From assembly GCF_003852895.1 (NCBI RefSeq), contig NZ_QUSW01000005.1, positions 1 to 64,000 on the forward strand: a DNA stretch of 64,000 nt. Reading direction: 5' to 3'. Numbering within the stretch: the first letter of the stretch is position 1; each line of letters begins with the position of its first letter. This DNA comes from Rhizobacter terrae (GTDB taxonomy: Bacteria; Pseudomonadota; Gammaproteobacteria; Burkholderiales; Burkholderiaceae_C). The position numbers and the translations under genes were made by a program. Below are positions 17,198 to 26,480 of this stretch, piece after piece. The notes beneath the pieces were generated by a model that did not search any database, had not been told where the DNA came from, and saw nothing but the letters and a program-made list of their open reading frames with translations.

Positions 17198-17253
17198 GAG
17201 GCGTGATGATAAAGCTTCGATCACCAGGAGATGGCGCCGTCCGGCCAGAATGA

Positions 17254-17279
17254 AAGGCGGGCCCCGCAGGGCCCGCCTT
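17254..17279 (-). terminator. Strong hairpin terminator after the glycine-zipper gene
   Basis: AAGGCGGGCCC pairs perfectly with GGGCCCGCCTT over the loop CGCA (11-bp stem). On the minus strand it is followed by TCATTCT. It lies 68 bases after the stop of the lipoprotein gene. Confidence 0.75.
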
Positions 17280-17346
17280 GGGTCGCATGCCGACAGTCAG
17301 CTTGTCGCGCCGCGGCCGCTGTCGCCCCCAGACCGGGGGCGATCTC

Positions 17347-17571
17347 TCACTTCTTCTTTTCGGTCTCGTGACCGATCACGCCGCCCACGACGGCACCGCC
17401 GACGGCGCCCGCGGTGCTGCCGCCGGTCAACACGGAACCGCCCACGGCGCCCAGACCGGCGCCAATGGCGGTCGCCTTGTCCTGGCGAGACATGTTCGAG
17501 CAGGCGCCCAGACCCGATGCCAGGGCCAGGACCAGCGCGCTCACAGACACGGTACGTACAGAGATCAACAT
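17347..17571 (-). CDS. Glycine-zipper lipoprotein (OsmB/SlyB-like)
   Basis: 74 aa from the ATG at 17571, preceded by AGGAGAAG. Signal peptide ends in an LGAC lipobox (Cys24), so the mature protein should be lipid-anchored. The body is a glycine-zipper two-helix motif (AIGAGLGAVGGSVLTGGSTAGAVGGAVVGGVIGHETEKKK). Proteins of this type sit in the outer membrane and are often induced by osmotic or envelope stress. It is monocistronic with its own terminator. Confidence 0.88.
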   Translation of the reverse strand: MLISVRTVSVSALVLALASGLGACSNMSRQDKATAIGAGLGAVGGSVLTGGSTAGAVGGAVVGGVIGHETEKKK

Positions 17572-17781
17572 TTCCGCTTCTCCTCTGAAACTGCTCGACG
17601 AGATGCGTTCCCCAACGGGTGCCTGCCCGAGCAGCGGGTGGGCCACATGGCGGCGTCTCGTTCGGACATCCGCCTCTTCGGTGTCCCAAGGATCGGCGAA
17701 AGAGTGTCCGGCGTCAGTCGGACGTGGAAGGGACCTGGTGTCCGCCCTGTCCTACAGCAGCGGCGACCACGGCAGAGGGGT

Positions 17782-19842
17782 TCAGTCCTCGTCCTTGATC
17801 TTGTACTGGCTCGTGAGCTGCGTCTGGATGGTCGGCGGCACCGCCTCGTAGTGGCTCAGCTCCAGCGTGTAGCGGCCCTGGCCGCCGGTCATGCCGTTGA
17901 GCCGGGCCTGGTAGCCGTTGAGCTCGGACAGCGGCACCTGCCCGCTCACCGTCATGCTGCCGGCCTGCAGCGCATGCGTGCCGTTCACCTGGCCCCGCTT
18001 GGACGAGAGGTCGCCGGTGATGTCGCCCATGGCGCTCTCGGGCCCGGTGATCTCCACCTTCACGATCGGTTCCAGCACGATGGGCCGGGCCTTGAGCATC
18101 GCGTCGATGAAGGCCTTGCGGCCGGCGGTGGCAAAGGCGATGTCCTTGCTGTCCACCGAGTGCGACTTGCCGTCGTAGACGATGACGCGCACGTCCTTCA
18201 CCGGGAAGCCGGCGATCACGCCGTTGTCCAGCGCCTGGCGGATGCCTTTCTCGACCGCGGGAATGAACTGCGTGGGAATGGTGCCGCCCTTGACCTGGTC
18301 CAGGAACTCGAAGCCCGCCCCGCGCGGCAGCGGCTCCACCTTCAGGTACACCTCGCCAAACTGCCCGGCGCCGCCGCTTTGCTTCTTGTGGCGATGATGG
18401 CCTTCGGCATTCGCGGTGATGGTCTCGCGATACGCAATGCGCGGCGGCCGCGTGTTGACCTCGCACTTGTAGGTCTCGCTCATGCGCTCCAGCAGCGTGC
18501 GCAGGTGCAGCTCGCCCAAGCCGTAGACCACGGTCTCGTTGGTGGTGGCCACGTGCTCGACCTTCAGGCAGGGGTCTTCGTCCACCAGCTTCTGCAGGAT
18601 TTCCCACATGCGCTGCTCGTCGCCGCGGCGCTTGGGTTCGATGGCCACGCCATGCACGGGCACCGGAAAATCCAGCGGCTTGAGGTGCAGGTGGTCGTCC
18701 TCCGCGGCGTCATGCAGCACGGCGTCAAAGTGCATCTCGTCGACCTTGGCCACGGCGCAGATGTCGCCCGGCACGCCGCGCACCACCTCCACATGGTCCT
18801 TGCCCTTGAGCATGAACAGGTGGCCGACCTTGAATGGCTTGCGGCCGTCGCCGATGTAGAGCTGGCTGTCCTTGGTGACCGTGCCCTGGTGAATGCGGAA
18901 GATGCCCATCTTGCCGACATACGGATCCACCGTGACCTTGAACACGTGGGCGATGACGTGCTTGCCGGCATCCGTGTCGGCGTGCAATTCCTTTGCGTCG
19001 TCGCCTTCGCCTTTGTAGAACTGGGGCGGATTGCCTTCGCTGGGGTTGGGCAGCAGCTTGTCGATCACGTCCAGCAACTCGGCCACGCCGGCGCCGTTGC
19101 GCGAAGAGACGAAGCAGATCGGAATGAGGTGGCCCTCACGCAGCGCCTGTTCCAGCGGCGCGTGCAGCTCGCGCGGGTCGACGTCGCCGTCGTTGAGGTA
19201 GCGGTCGACGAAGGCGGCATCGACTTCGACCACCTGTTCCACCAGCGCGCGATGCGCCTTCTCGACCGACGAGAAATCCGCCTCGTGGCCGGGCGAGGCC
19301 GCCGGATTGAAGAAGCAGTCCACCACTTCCGTGCCGTTGGCGGCGGGCAGGTTCAGCGGCAGGCATTCCTTGCCGAACGCCGCCTGAATTTGCTCGACCA
19401 GCCCCGGCAGGTCCAGGCCCTGGCCGTCGATCTTGTTGACGATGATCATGCGACAAAGATTGCGCCTGGCCGCCCAGTCCATCATGCGCGTGGCCATCAT
19501 CTCGATGCCCGTCTGCGCGTTGATGACGATGGCCGCGGTGTCCACCGCCTCCAGCGCCGTCATCGATTGCCCGACGAAATCCGGATACCCCGGCGTGTCG
19601 ATCAGGTGGATGCGCGTCTCGCGGTGCGTGAAGTGCACCACCGCCGCATTGATGGAGTGCTGTGCCCGCCGCTCCAGCGGATCGAAGTCGCACACCGTGG
19701 TGCCTCGTTCCAGGCTGCCCGGTGCGCCGATGGCACCTGCCTTCCACAACAAGGATTCGACCAGACTCGTCTTGCCCGCCGTCGTCTGTCCGACGAGGGC
19801 GATCGTTCGGATGCCGGCAATCTCCGCATTGGTGGTCGACAT
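17782..19842 (-). CDS. EF-G-like translational GTPase (paralogue)
   Basis: 686 aa from the ATG at 19842, preceded by AGGAG; the longer frame to 19917 is not needed. G1 GQTTAGKTS (18-26), G3 DTPGYPDF and G4 NKID are present, with EF-G domains II-V behind (ending TLELSHYEAVPPTIQTQL). G1 differs from the GHIDAGKTT of true EF-G, and no str operon neighbours exist, so this is the stand-alone EF-G-like/FusA2 type rather than the main elongation factor. Such paralogues act in recycling or have unknown roles. An inverted repeat lies ~60-80 bp upstream. Confidence 0.88.
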   Translation of the reverse strand: MSTTNAEIAGIRTIALVGQTTAGKTSLVESLLWKAGAIGAPGSLERGTTVCDFDPLERRAQHSINAAVVHFTHRETRIHLIDTPGYPDFVGQSMTALEAVDTAAIVINAQTGIEMMATRMMDWAARRNLCRMIIVNKIDGQGLDLPGLVEQIQAAFGKECLPLNLPAANGTEVVDCFFNPAASPGHEADFSSVEKAHRALVEQVVEVDAAFVDRYLNDGDVDPRELHAPLEQALREGHLIPICFVSSRNGAGVAELLDVIDKLLPNPSEGNPPQFYKGEGDDAKELHADTDAGKHVIAHVFKVTVDPYVGKMGIFRIHQGTVTKDSQLYIGDGRKPFKVGHLFMLKGKDHVEVVRGVPGDICAVAKVDEMHFDAVLHDAAEDDHLHLKPLDFPVPVHGVAIEPKRRGDEQRMWEILQKLVDEDPCLKVEHVATTNETVVYGLGELHLRTLLERMSETYKCEVNTRPPRIAYRETITANAEGHHRHKKQSGGAGQFGEVYLKVEPLPRGAGFEFLDQVKGGTIPTQFIPAVEKGIRQALDNGVIAGFPVKDVRVIVYDGKSHSVDSKDIAFATAGRKAFIDAMLKARPIVLEPIVKVEITGPESAMGDITGDLSSKRGQVNGTHALQAGSMTVSGQVPLSELNGYQARLNGMTGGQGRYTLELSHYEAVPPTIQTQLTSQYKIKDED

Positions 19843-20196
19843 GGCGCTTGTCTCCTGGAAGTTCCTGGACCGCGGTCGATAGGCTTCGAGCGTACGAGTT
19901 TGCAAGTGAGCGGGCAAGTCACTTGACCCTTGCCGCGCCGCTGGTGGCGCGCTGCCTGCGGACGAGGCCGCAGGCGCGTCGATTGCTGCGCTGCGTTCAT
20001 CTGGTTTTCCCTTGCTCCAAGATGAATTGGCCGAGAAAGGCCCATTGAATTCACTGGAATGAGGGAGGGCGTGAGGCGTCCAATGAAGGTAGAACTCGCT
20101 TGTCGTCCTACACCGCGTCCCAGTCGCTGCTGACAGACGCAGCGGGGCCGGCCAACGAAACTTGAAATACCCAACAGCCGTTCATCCTGCACTGCC
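19843..20196. other. 354-bp intergenic region between divergent genes
   Basis: No coding frame is credible. It holds an inverted repeat (19903-19925), two GC-rich hairpins (CGCGCC...GGCGCG at 19934-19951 and GCCTGCGG...CCGCAGGC at 19954-19975) and the TCGTCCTACA motif (20103-20112) ahead of the secreted-protein gene. Promoters for both flanking genes must lie here. Confidence 0.6.
19903..19925. promoter_or_regulatory. Inverted repeat upstream of the EF-G paralogue
   Basis: CAAGTGA-N9-TCACTTG is a perfect 7-bp inverted repeat 61 bp before the EF-G-like start. Position and symmetry suggest an operator; the protein is unknown. Confidence 0.4.
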
Positions 20197-20820
20197 ATGA
20201 AGCTAGTCCATCCTCTCGTGTCGGCTATCGCGCTGGCTGCCCTGGTGCAGACGGGGTGGTGTGCCGATGGCGGTGTTGCGGAACTGGCTGGCGCGAAGAT
20301 TGCCGCGGTGCAGCAGCCGCCCGCGGAAGGATTCAGGATGACCCCCGAGGTGAGCGCCGTGCGAAGCCGCCTGCCTTCCAACGGCCCGACGGCGCTGAGC
20401 AGCGATGGCAGCCGCACCTTGTCCGAGCTTGCCGGTGTGGACTACAAGCTGTGGACCTCTCATGGCCGCGTCGGCGTGGGTGTCGGTGTCGGCACCCTGG
20501 GCTATGTCACGCCCCGACCCGATGGCCGAGTGGACGGGCCCGTGGCGCTGTCTGGCGCCGCGCCCTCCGTCTCCGTCGGCCTGCGCTATCACGTGACCAA
20601 GGAGTCCACCGTCTACGCCGATGCGTCAGGCGTGCGCGGGCTGGGCGCGGAAGCGTCCGGCAACTACGTCAACACCAAGGTCGGCATGGAATGGAAACCG
20701 GCGCAGCGCACGCTGGGCTTCGAGCATGGCGCCCTGGGCATGCAACTCGACTCGGGCTACAGGCTGGCGCTCAAGCCCAGCCACGGCGGGCTGGGCTTGT
20801 ACCTGCGCGGCAAGTTCTGA
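20197..20820 (+). CDS. Secreted/outer-membrane protein of unknown function
   Basis: 207 aa with a clear signal peptide (cleavage likely after ...QTGWCA, residue ~23). The mature part has alternating hydrophobic/polar stretches rich in Gly (VGVGVGVGTLGYV; SVSVGLRYHV; GLGLYLRGKF) ending in Phe, as in small outer-membrane beta-barrels. No domain recognised. The upstream region carries the TCGTCCTACA motif. Followed 18 bp later by a small charged-protein gene. Confidence 0.72.
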   Translation: MKLVHPLVSAIALAALVQTGWCADGGVAELAGAKIAAVQQPPAEGFRMTPEVSAVRSRLPSNGPTALSSDGSRTLSELAGVDYKLWTSHGRVGVGVGVGTLGYVTPRPDGRVDGPVALSGAAPSVSVGLRYHVTKESTVYADASGVRGLGAEASGNYVNTKVGMEWKPAQRTLGFEHGALGMQLDSGYRLALKPSHGGLGLYLRGKF

Positions 20821-20838
20821 CACTCCAAGGAGTTGGCA

Positions 20839-21057
20839 ATGATCACGCCGCGAGACAAGAGCCGCGATCCGCTGATGCCGCATGAACGCGACGAAGGCAC
20901 GGGCGCGCAGTCGACCCATGGCGAGAGCAGCAACGACAAGAGCCGCGACCTGATGCGCCGCGCGCACGACGACGTGGAAAGCGGCCGCGAGGACACCGAC
21001 CGCGGACCGGTGGCGGACCGCACCTACCACGAGCTGCGCAAGGACGACAAGAAGTAG
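20839..21057 (+). CDS. Small hydrophilic, probably disordered protein
   Basis: 72 aa from the ATG at 20839, with AAGGAG six bases upstream. It is almost free of hydrophobic residues and rich in Asp, Arg, Glu and Lys (DKSRDPLMPHERDEGTG; DKSRDLMRRAHDDVESG shows an imperfect internal DKSRD repeat). No family recognised; composition recalls stress-related hydrophilins. Directly follows the secreted-protein gene. Confidence 0.7.
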   Translation: MITPRDKSRDPLMPHERDEGTGAQSTHGESSNDKSRDLMRRAHDDVESGREDTDRGPVADRTYHELRKDDKK

Positions 21058-21077
21058 CCGCCGCGTAGAGTCGCGGC

Positions 21078-21689
21078 ATGGATCGCGACAGCCCCCGTCT
21101 TTCTCCGATGCCGCTCATCGCCGCCGTGCTGGCGGTGGTGGGCATCTTCGTGGCCATCATCTGGCTGAACTGGCCGTGGCTGGAGCAGGCGGTGGCGGTG
21201 GAAGAGGCACCCACGGCCTGGCTGCAGTCGTCGATGCTGTGGTCTTGTGCGAGCCTGGCCTTGCTGCTCGCTACGGTGGAGCGCTCGCGCCCGCCCGGGT
21301 GGTCTCTCGTTGCCGTGGGGCTGGCCGGCGCGGCGCTCGACGAGCGCTTCATGGGGCATGAGCGCCTGAAGGATTGGATCCTGTTCCGCTTCTACGGCGG
21401 CAACGTGGAGGCGATGGGTCGCGTGGGCGACCTGCCCATCCTCGTGTACGGATTGGGTGGTGTGCTGGTGCTGGCGTGGCTGCTGCGGTCGCCGGCCGCG
21501 CCGCGCTTCGCGGGCATGCGCTGGATGGTGGCTGCGGTGCTCGCCGGCTTCGTTGCCCTGGGCCTGGACCTGGCCAGCAACGACCTCTTCGTTCAGGTCT
21601 TCGAAGAGGGCTTCGAGCTGCTGGCCGAAACGCTCTTCGCCTGCGCCTTGCTGCGGCATGCGCAGGCGGTGTGGGCGCACAGGCCCTAG
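21078..21689 (+). CDS. Four- to five-helix membrane protein of unknown function
   Basis: 203 aa with hydrophobic helices at ~11-30, ~52-66, ~75-86, ~121-136 and ~149-165, and conserved-looking charged positions between them (DERFMGHERLKDWILFRF; LASNDLFVQVFEEGFELLAE). No family recognised. TAGAGT lies six bases before the ATG without a Shine-Dalgarno, suggesting a leaderless transcript. Its stop overlaps the stop of the convergent gene (CTAG). Confidence 0.7.
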   Translation: MDRDSPRLSPMPLIAAVLAVVGIFVAIIWLNWPWLEQAVAVEEAPTAWLQSSMLWSCASLALLLATVERSRPPGWSLVAVGLAGAALDERFMGHERLKDWILFRFYGGNVEAMGRVGDLPILVYGLGGVLVLAWLLRSPAAPRFAGMRWMVAAVLAGFVALGLDLASNDLFVQVFEEGFELLAETLFACALLRHAQAVWAHRP

Positions 21690-22915
21690 GTGCAGCCGCC
21701 TTCCGCCGCGAGCGCCACGCGCTTCCACACGCCGCCGATGTTGGCGTAGACGATGGATTGCAGGCTGTCCTCGGGGTGGTAGCCGCCGGTGGGCAGGTCG
21801 GCCGGGCCCTGGCCCTGGATGATCACCAGGTCGGTCTGGCCATCGCCATCGAGGTCGACGCGGTAGCCGGTGTAGTGGAACGGCCGTGAATCAGGCGCTG
21901 CATGAGGGTCGCGGCTGTCGAACTCGCCGACGCGCTTGACTCTCACTTTGGATGTGGTCACCGGCTTGAGCGTGGCGAAATACGCCAGCGGCGAGGATTT
22001 CAGCGGCGCGCTGAAGCTCACACGCACGCCTTCAGTCGTGCCGCAGTTGATGTGCCGGGACGTGACCCGCATGCCGCTGGCCGACACACCGCCTTCGCGC
22101 GTGATGGCCATCACCGGCACCGACGGTGGTGCATTCACGTCCACGCCGATCGTGCCCAGCAGCCCGTCGATGCCGTACTGCGAAGCGTTGACGAACTTGA
22201 TGGCTGGCGCATCGCCCTGTCCCTTCAGGAACTCCAGCCAGCTGTGCGCGCTGCGGAAGCCGCCGGCCAGCGAGGTCGGCCGGCTGGCCTCGTCAGACAT
22301 GCCGAGGTGGCTGATCTCGGCCACGTAGAACACCTGGCCCGCCGCGCCGCCGCGCAGCATCTGCCGCTTGGTCAAGGGCTCGCCGCCGGCGAAGTAGGCG
22401 TCGGTGTCGCGCTGGAAGAAGGACGGCACGGCGCGCGGAAACCATTGCACCAGAACCGACGCGAAGGCCTGGTCGGGCCAGGGTAGCGAATCGGCGAGGG
22501 CCGTGGGCACGAAGCTCTCGAAGTGCAGCTCGCCGAAGCGCGGCCACGGGCTGCCGGCCGCCCAGCCGTGCTCCATGTGGGCCAGCATTTTTCGCCAGGT
22601 GGCACGCGCCGGCTTGACCCAGGCGGTGGACACCGGCGAGGTCGCACGCCGCGACATGCTGATGTAGGCGAGGTCTTCCGCCACCGAGCCGTACCAGGCG
22701 AGGCTTTCGATGGATGGCTTGTCGTAGAACTGCTTCTCCAGCGAGGCCAGCAGCTGCGCGGGATCTTCCAGGAGCTTTTGCTGTTCAGGTGACAGGACGG
22801 AATTGCTCCCGCTCGCCGCCGTGCTCACCAGATCCTTGTAGGTCTCGACCAGCGAGGCGCCCTGCGCCGACGACACCGCCAGCGCCACGGCGGCAGCCAG
22901 GACCAGCCGCTTCAC
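21686..22915 (-). CDS. Secreted protein with Ca-binding/FG-GAP-like segment, coupled to amn
   Basis: 409 aa from a GTG at 22915 that overlaps the amn stop (GTGA). Signal peptide VKRLVLAAAVALAVSSAQG. The middle is of unknown fold (YFAGGEPLTKRQMLRGGAAGQVFYVAEISHLGM), and near the end YRVDLDGDGQTDLVIIQGQG has the DxDxDG calcium-loop spacing seen in FG-GAP/VCBS repeats. Likely periplasmic or exported. The tight coupling to a cytosolic AMP nucleosidase is odd; no functional link is known. The longer upstream frame is a shadow of amn. Confidence 0.7.
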   Translation of the reverse strand: MKRLVLAAAVALAVSSAQGASLVETYKDLVSTAASGSNSVLSPEQQKLLEDPAQLLASLEKQFYDKPSIESLAWYGSVAEDLAYISMSRRATSPVSTAWVKPARATWRKMLAHMEHGWAAGSPWPRFGELHFESFVPTALADSLPWPDQAFASVLVQWFPRAVPSFFQRDTDAYFAGGEPLTKRQMLRGGAAGQVFYVAEISHLGMSDEASRPTSLAGGFRSAHSWLEFLKGQGDAPAIKFVNASQYGIDGLLGTIGVDVNAPPSVPVMAITREGGVSASGMRVTSRHINCGTTEGVRVSFSAPLKSSPLAYFATLKPVTTSKVRVKRVGEFDSRDPHAAPDSRPFHYTGYRVDLDGDGQTDLVIIQGQGPADLPTGGYHPEDSLQSIVYANIGGVWKRVALAAEGGCT

Positions 22916-24393
22916 TGGAAGGCCACCTCGGCGAAGCTGCGCAGCTTGCGGCTGTGCAACTGGTCCACGCCCGCCTGCCGCAGCAGCTCGATCGCGCGGA
23001 TGCCGATGCGCAGGTGCTGGTCCACCCGTTCGCGGTAGAAGTGGTTGGCCATGCCCGGCAGCTTGATTTCGCCGTGCAGCGGCTTGTCCGACACGCACAG
23101 CAGCGTCCCGTAGGGCACGCGGAAGCGGAACCCGTTGGCAGCAATGGTGGCCGACTCCATGTCCAGCGCGATCGCGCGGCTCTGGCTGAAGCGGCGCTCG
23201 GGCGTGCGCTGCGGCAGCAGCTCCCAGTTGCGGTTGTCGGTGCTGGCCACCGTGCCCGTTCGCATGATGCGCTTGAGCTCGCGGCCCTTGAGCTGCGTGA
23301 TGTCGGCCACCGCGGCTTCGAGGGCCATCTGCACTTCGGCCAGCGGCGGCAGCGGCACCCACAGCGGCAGGTCTTCGTCCAGCACGTGGTCTTCGCGCAC
23401 GTAGCCGTGGGCCAGCACGTAGTCGCCCAGCTGCTGCGTGTTGTGCAGGCCGGCGCAGTGGCCGAGCATGATCCACGCGTGCGGTCGCAGCACGGCGATG
23501 TGGTCGGTGATGGTCTTGGCATTGGCCGGGCCCACACCGATGTTCACCATGGTGATGCCGGCCCGGTCCTCGCGCACGAGGTGATAGGCGGGCATTTGCG
23601 GCAGGCGCGGCGGCACGGCGCCCAGGTCGTCGCCCGGGCGCATGGGCAGGCCTGCGCGGCGCGTGACCACGTTGCCGGGCTCGACGAAGGCCACGTAGTC
23701 GCTGTCGCCCGAAGCCATGGTCTCGTGGCCCAGCCGCACGAACTCGTCGATGTAGAACTGGTAGTTCGTGAACAGCACGAAGTTCTGGAAGTGCTGGGGC
23801 ACGGTGCCGGTGTAGTGGCGCAGGCGGTGCAGCGAGTAGTCCACGCGCGGCGCGGTGAACAGCGACAGCGGCTGCGCCTCGCCGGGGCTGGACTCGTGCG
23901 TGCCGTTGGCGATGCCATCGTCCATCGCAGCCAGGTCGGGCAGGTCGAACATGTCGCGCATCAGCAGGCGCCGGGCGGCATCCAGCGAACCTTCGAGGTG
24001 GTCGTTCTCGGCCAGCGAGAAGTGGATGGGAATCGGCTGGTTGCTGGTGCCCACCTCCAGCGAGACGTGGTGGTTCTTCAGCAGGAGTCTGAACTGTTCG
24101 AGGTAGTAGTCGCCGAAGAGGTCGGGCCGGCTGAGGGTGGTTTCGTAGGTGCCGGGGCCGGCGACGAAGCCGTAGCTCAGGCGCGAGTCGGCGCGGGCGA
24201 CGGTGTCGGTGTGCACGCGCACGAAGGGGTAGCAGGCCCGCACATGCTGGCTGAGTGTCTCGCCGGCCACGTAGCGCTGCAAGGCATCGCGCAGGTGCGC
24301 CACGCTGGTGTCGTAGATGCTGCGCACCTGGGCCAAGGCGGCAGCGGGGTCATCGAATCGGGCGGGGGCGATGAAGTTCGGAAGCGAGGCCAT
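22912..24393 (-). CDS. amn: AMP nucleosidase
   Basis: 493 aa from the ATG at 24393 (AAGGAG upstream); typical Amn is ~484 aa. It splits AMP into adenine and ribose 5-phosphate in purine salvage and AMP-level control. The N-terminal regulatory domain is followed by the nucleoside phosphorylase-like catalytic part (ITMVNIGVGPANAKTITDHIAVLRPHAWIMLGHCAGL; ALDMESATIAANGFRFRVPYGTLLCVSDKPLHGE). The stop overlaps the start of the secreted-protein gene. Two inverted repeats lie in the 132-bp gap to divergent dadA. Confidence 0.93.
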   Translation of the reverse strand: MASLPNFIAPARFDDPAAALAQVRSIYDTSVAHLRDALQRYVAGETLSQHVRACYPFVRVHTDTVARADSRLSYGFVAGPGTYETTLSRPDLFGDYYLEQFRLLLKNHHVSLEVGTSNQPIPIHFSLAENDHLEGSLDAARRLLMRDMFDLPDLAAMDDGIANGTHESSPGEAQPLSLFTAPRVDYSLHRLRHYTGTVPQHFQNFVLFTNYQFYIDEFVRLGHETMASGDSDYVAFVEPGNVVTRRAGLPMRPGDDLGAVPPRLPQMPAYHLVREDRAGITMVNIGVGPANAKTITDHIAVLRPHAWIMLGHCAGLHNTQQLGDYVLAHGYVREDHVLDEDLPLWVPLPPLAEVQMALEAAVADITQLKGRELKRIMRTGTVASTDNRNWELLPQRTPERRFSQSRAIALDMESATIAANGFRFRVPYGTLLCVSDKPLHGEIKLPGMANHFYRERVDQHLRIGIRAIELLRQAGVDQLHSRKLRSFAEVAFQ

Positions 24394-24477
24394 GGGGCTC
24401 CTTGTGGGCTGGCATCTATTCTGTACCCGCCGCCATGTCCCGCGCATGTCGCAAGGCATGGCGCGGGCATGCATTTG

Positions 24478-24509
24478 GTGTGAACAGGCCCTAGACTGCC
24501 CGTTCACAC
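24478..24509. promoter_or_regulatory. Inverted repeat before dadA
   Basis: GTGTGAAC (24478-24485) and GTTCACAC (24502-24509) form a perfect 8-bp inverted repeat with 16-bp spacing, ending 16 bp before the dadA ATG. A second, bulged repeat CCCGCGCATG/CATGGCGCGGG lies at 24439-24467. Either could be an operator for amn or dadA; dadA genes are Lrp-controlled in enterics. Confidence 0.45.
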
Positions 24510-24525
24510 AATTCGAGGATCAGGC

Positions 24526-25791
24526 ATGCGGGTGTTGATTCTTGGCAGTGGCGTGATCGGCGTGGCCAGCGCCTACCAGCTGGCCCTGGCAGGCCACGAG
24601 GTGACGGTGGTCGACCGACAGGCGGGGCCGGGGCTGGAAACCAGTTTCGCCAATGCGGGCGAGGTGTCGCCGGGCTATTCGGCGCCCTGGGCCGGGCCGG
24701 GCGTGCCGGTCAAGGCCATCAAGTGGCTGCTCATGCAGCACCGGCCGCTGGTGATTCGCCCGCATCTGGACATGGGCCTGATCCGCTGGGGCCTGTCCAT
24801 GCTGCGCAACTGCACCACGGCGCGCTACGAACTCAACAAGAGCCGCATGGTGCGGCTGGCCGAGTACAGCCGCGACTGCCTGCGGGAGCTGCGCGAGCAG
24901 ACGGGCATCCGCTACGACGAGCGCATGCAGGGCACCCTGCAGCTGTTTCGCACCCAGAAGCAGCTCGACGGCACCGCGGCGGACATCGCCATCCTGCGCC
25001 GCTATGGCGTGCGCTTCGAGGTGCTCGACCCGGCCGGCTGCATCAAGCATGAGCCGGCGCTGGCATCGGTGCGCGAGAAGTTCGTCGGCGGCCTGCTGCT
25101 GCCGGGCGACGAGACCGGCGACTGCTTCCAGTTCACGCAGCGGCTGGCCGCGCTGGCACAGGAGCGGGGCGTGCAGTTCCGCCACCAGGTCACGCTGCGG
25201 CGGCTGCTCTCCGACGGCACGCAGCTCACCGGCGTCGAGACGGACCAGGGCACGCTGCAGGCCGATGCCTACCTCGTCGCCATGGGCAGCTATTCGCCGC
25301 TGGCGCTGCGCGAGATCGGCATCCGCATTCCGGTGTATCCGGTGAAGGGCTACTCGATCACCGTGCCCATCACCGACGCGCGCGGCGCGCCGGAATCGAC
25401 GGTGATGGACGAGACGCACAAGGTGGCGGTGACGCGGCTGGGCGACCGCATCCGCGCCGGCGGCACGGCCGAGCTGGCGGGCTACACCCTGCAGCTGCAC
25501 GACTCGCGCCGCCGCACGCTGGAGCATGTGGTGACCGACCTCTTCCCCCAGGGCGGCGACGTGTCCAAGGCCACCTTCTGGTGCGGGCTGCGGCCGATGA
25601 CGCCCGACGGCACGCCGGTGGTGGGCGGCACGCGATTGAAGAAGCTCTTCATCGCGACCGGCCACGGCACGCTCGGCTGGACGATGGCGGCGGGCACCGG
25701 CTGCGTCATGGCCGACCTGATCGGCGGACGCGAGCCGGAGATCGACATGGACGGGCTCACCGTCGAGCGCTACCCGCACGCCTACGGCTGA
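24526..25791 (+). CDS. dadA: D-amino acid dehydrogenase
   Basis: 421 aa, a FAD-dependent DAO-family enzyme that oxidises D-amino acids (chiefly D-alanine) to 2-oxo acids and passes electrons to the respiratory chain. N-terminal [32 protein letters not shown] is the FAD motif; [21 protein letters not shown] and the C-terminal [18 protein letters not shown] are DadA-typical. No alanine racemase (dadX) adjoins it. The stop abuts that of the convergent hydrolase: the six bases TGATCA contain both stops. Confidence 0.93.
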   Translation: MRVLILGSGVIGVASAYQLALAGHEVTVVDRQAGPGLETSFANAGEVSPGYSAPWAGPGVPVKAIKWLLMQHRPLVIRPHLDMGLIRWGLSMLRNCTTARYELNKSRMVRLAEYSRDCLRELREQTGIRYDERMQGTLQLFRTQKQLDGTAADIAILRRYGVRFEVLDPAGCIKHEPALASVREKFVGGLLLPGDETGDCFQFTQRLAALAQERGVQFRHQVTLRRLLSDGTQLTGVETDQGTLQADAYLVAMGSYSPLALREIGIRIPVYPVKGYSITVPITDARGAPESTVMDETHKVAVTRLGDRIRAGGTAELAGYTLQLHDSRRRTLEHVVTDLFPQGGDVSKATFWCGLRPMTPDGTPVVGGTRLKKLFIATGHGTLGWTMAAGTGCVMADLIGGREPEIDMDGLTVERYPHAYG

Positions 25792-26448
25792 TCACGCGGC
25801 CTTCGTGGCTGCTGTCCCTGCTGACCTTGCCAATTGCCGGGCCCGCAGGTTCGACGCGGGGATGTTGTCCATCGGGATCGCCCGTTCCGCCTGCACCGCG
25901 GCGATCCAGTCGTCCGTGGCCGTCACCGACGCGAAGCGCGAGTGGAAGATCACGTTGAGCACGCGATGCACCTCCTCGGCAGTGGCGCTACCGGCGGCGT
26001 TGGCATAGGGCACGGCACCGGTCGCATCCTTGAGCACCTCGGCCGCGTAGCCGCGGTGGAAAGCCTCGAACAGCGTCGACGCCACGCAGTTCTGCGTCAT
26101 GTAGCCGGTGACTGCGATGGTGTCGATCTCGTTGGCCTTCAGCCAGTCGGCGAAGTCGGTCTGCGTGAAGACGCTGGGCCAGCCCTTCTCGATGTGATGG
26201 TCGCGATGCCGGCGTCCGATCTCGTCATGCAGCGCCCAGGTGGTCGTTCCCTTGGCGAAGACGGGCGTGCCCGGCGGCGTGCTGTGCTGCACCACCAGCA
26301 CCGGGATGCCTGCGGCATGCGCCGCATCCATGGCCCGGGCGATGTTGGGCAGGGTCTGCTCGACGGGCGGGTATTCGACCGGCAGGTTGCCGATGAAGTA
26401 TTCCTTCTGCACGTCGATGACGACGAGGGCGCGGCGGGGTGTGGCCAT
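25792..26448 (-). CDS. Isochorismatase-family cysteine hydrolase
   Basis: 218 aa. The Asp of VIDVQKEYF (residue ~12), a conserved Lys (IEKGWPSVF) and the nucleophile Cys in TGYMTQNCVAST form the usual catalytic triad of nicotinamidase/isochorismatase-like hydrolases. Substrate unknown. GGAGAG lies six bases before the ATG. Divergent from a GlxA-type regulator, which probably controls it. Confidence 0.87.
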   Translation of the reverse strand: MATPRRALVVIDVQKEYFIGNLPVEYPPVEQTLPNIARAMDAAHAAGIPVLVVQHSTPPGTPVFAKGTTTWALHDEIGRRHRDHHIEKGWPSVFTQTDFADWLKANEIDTIAVTGYMTQNCVASTLFEAFHRGYAAEVLKDATGAVPYANAAGSATAEEVHRVLNVIFHSRFASVTATDDWIAAVQAERAIPMDNIPASNLRARQLARSAGTAATKAA

Positions 26449-26480
26449 GGTGTTCTCTCCGGGGTGTTGACGATGGGTTC

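Noticed and set aside
17278-19926. 882-aa plus-strand frame opposite the EF-G paralogue
   Set aside because: Antisense shadow: His/Val/Asp-rich composition typical of the complementary frame of a GC-rich gene; the minus strand has all GTPase motifs.
22916-23476. N-terminal extension of the secreted protein into amn
   Set aside because: His/Gln/Arg-rich shadow of amn; the GTGA overlap gives a natural start with a signal peptide.
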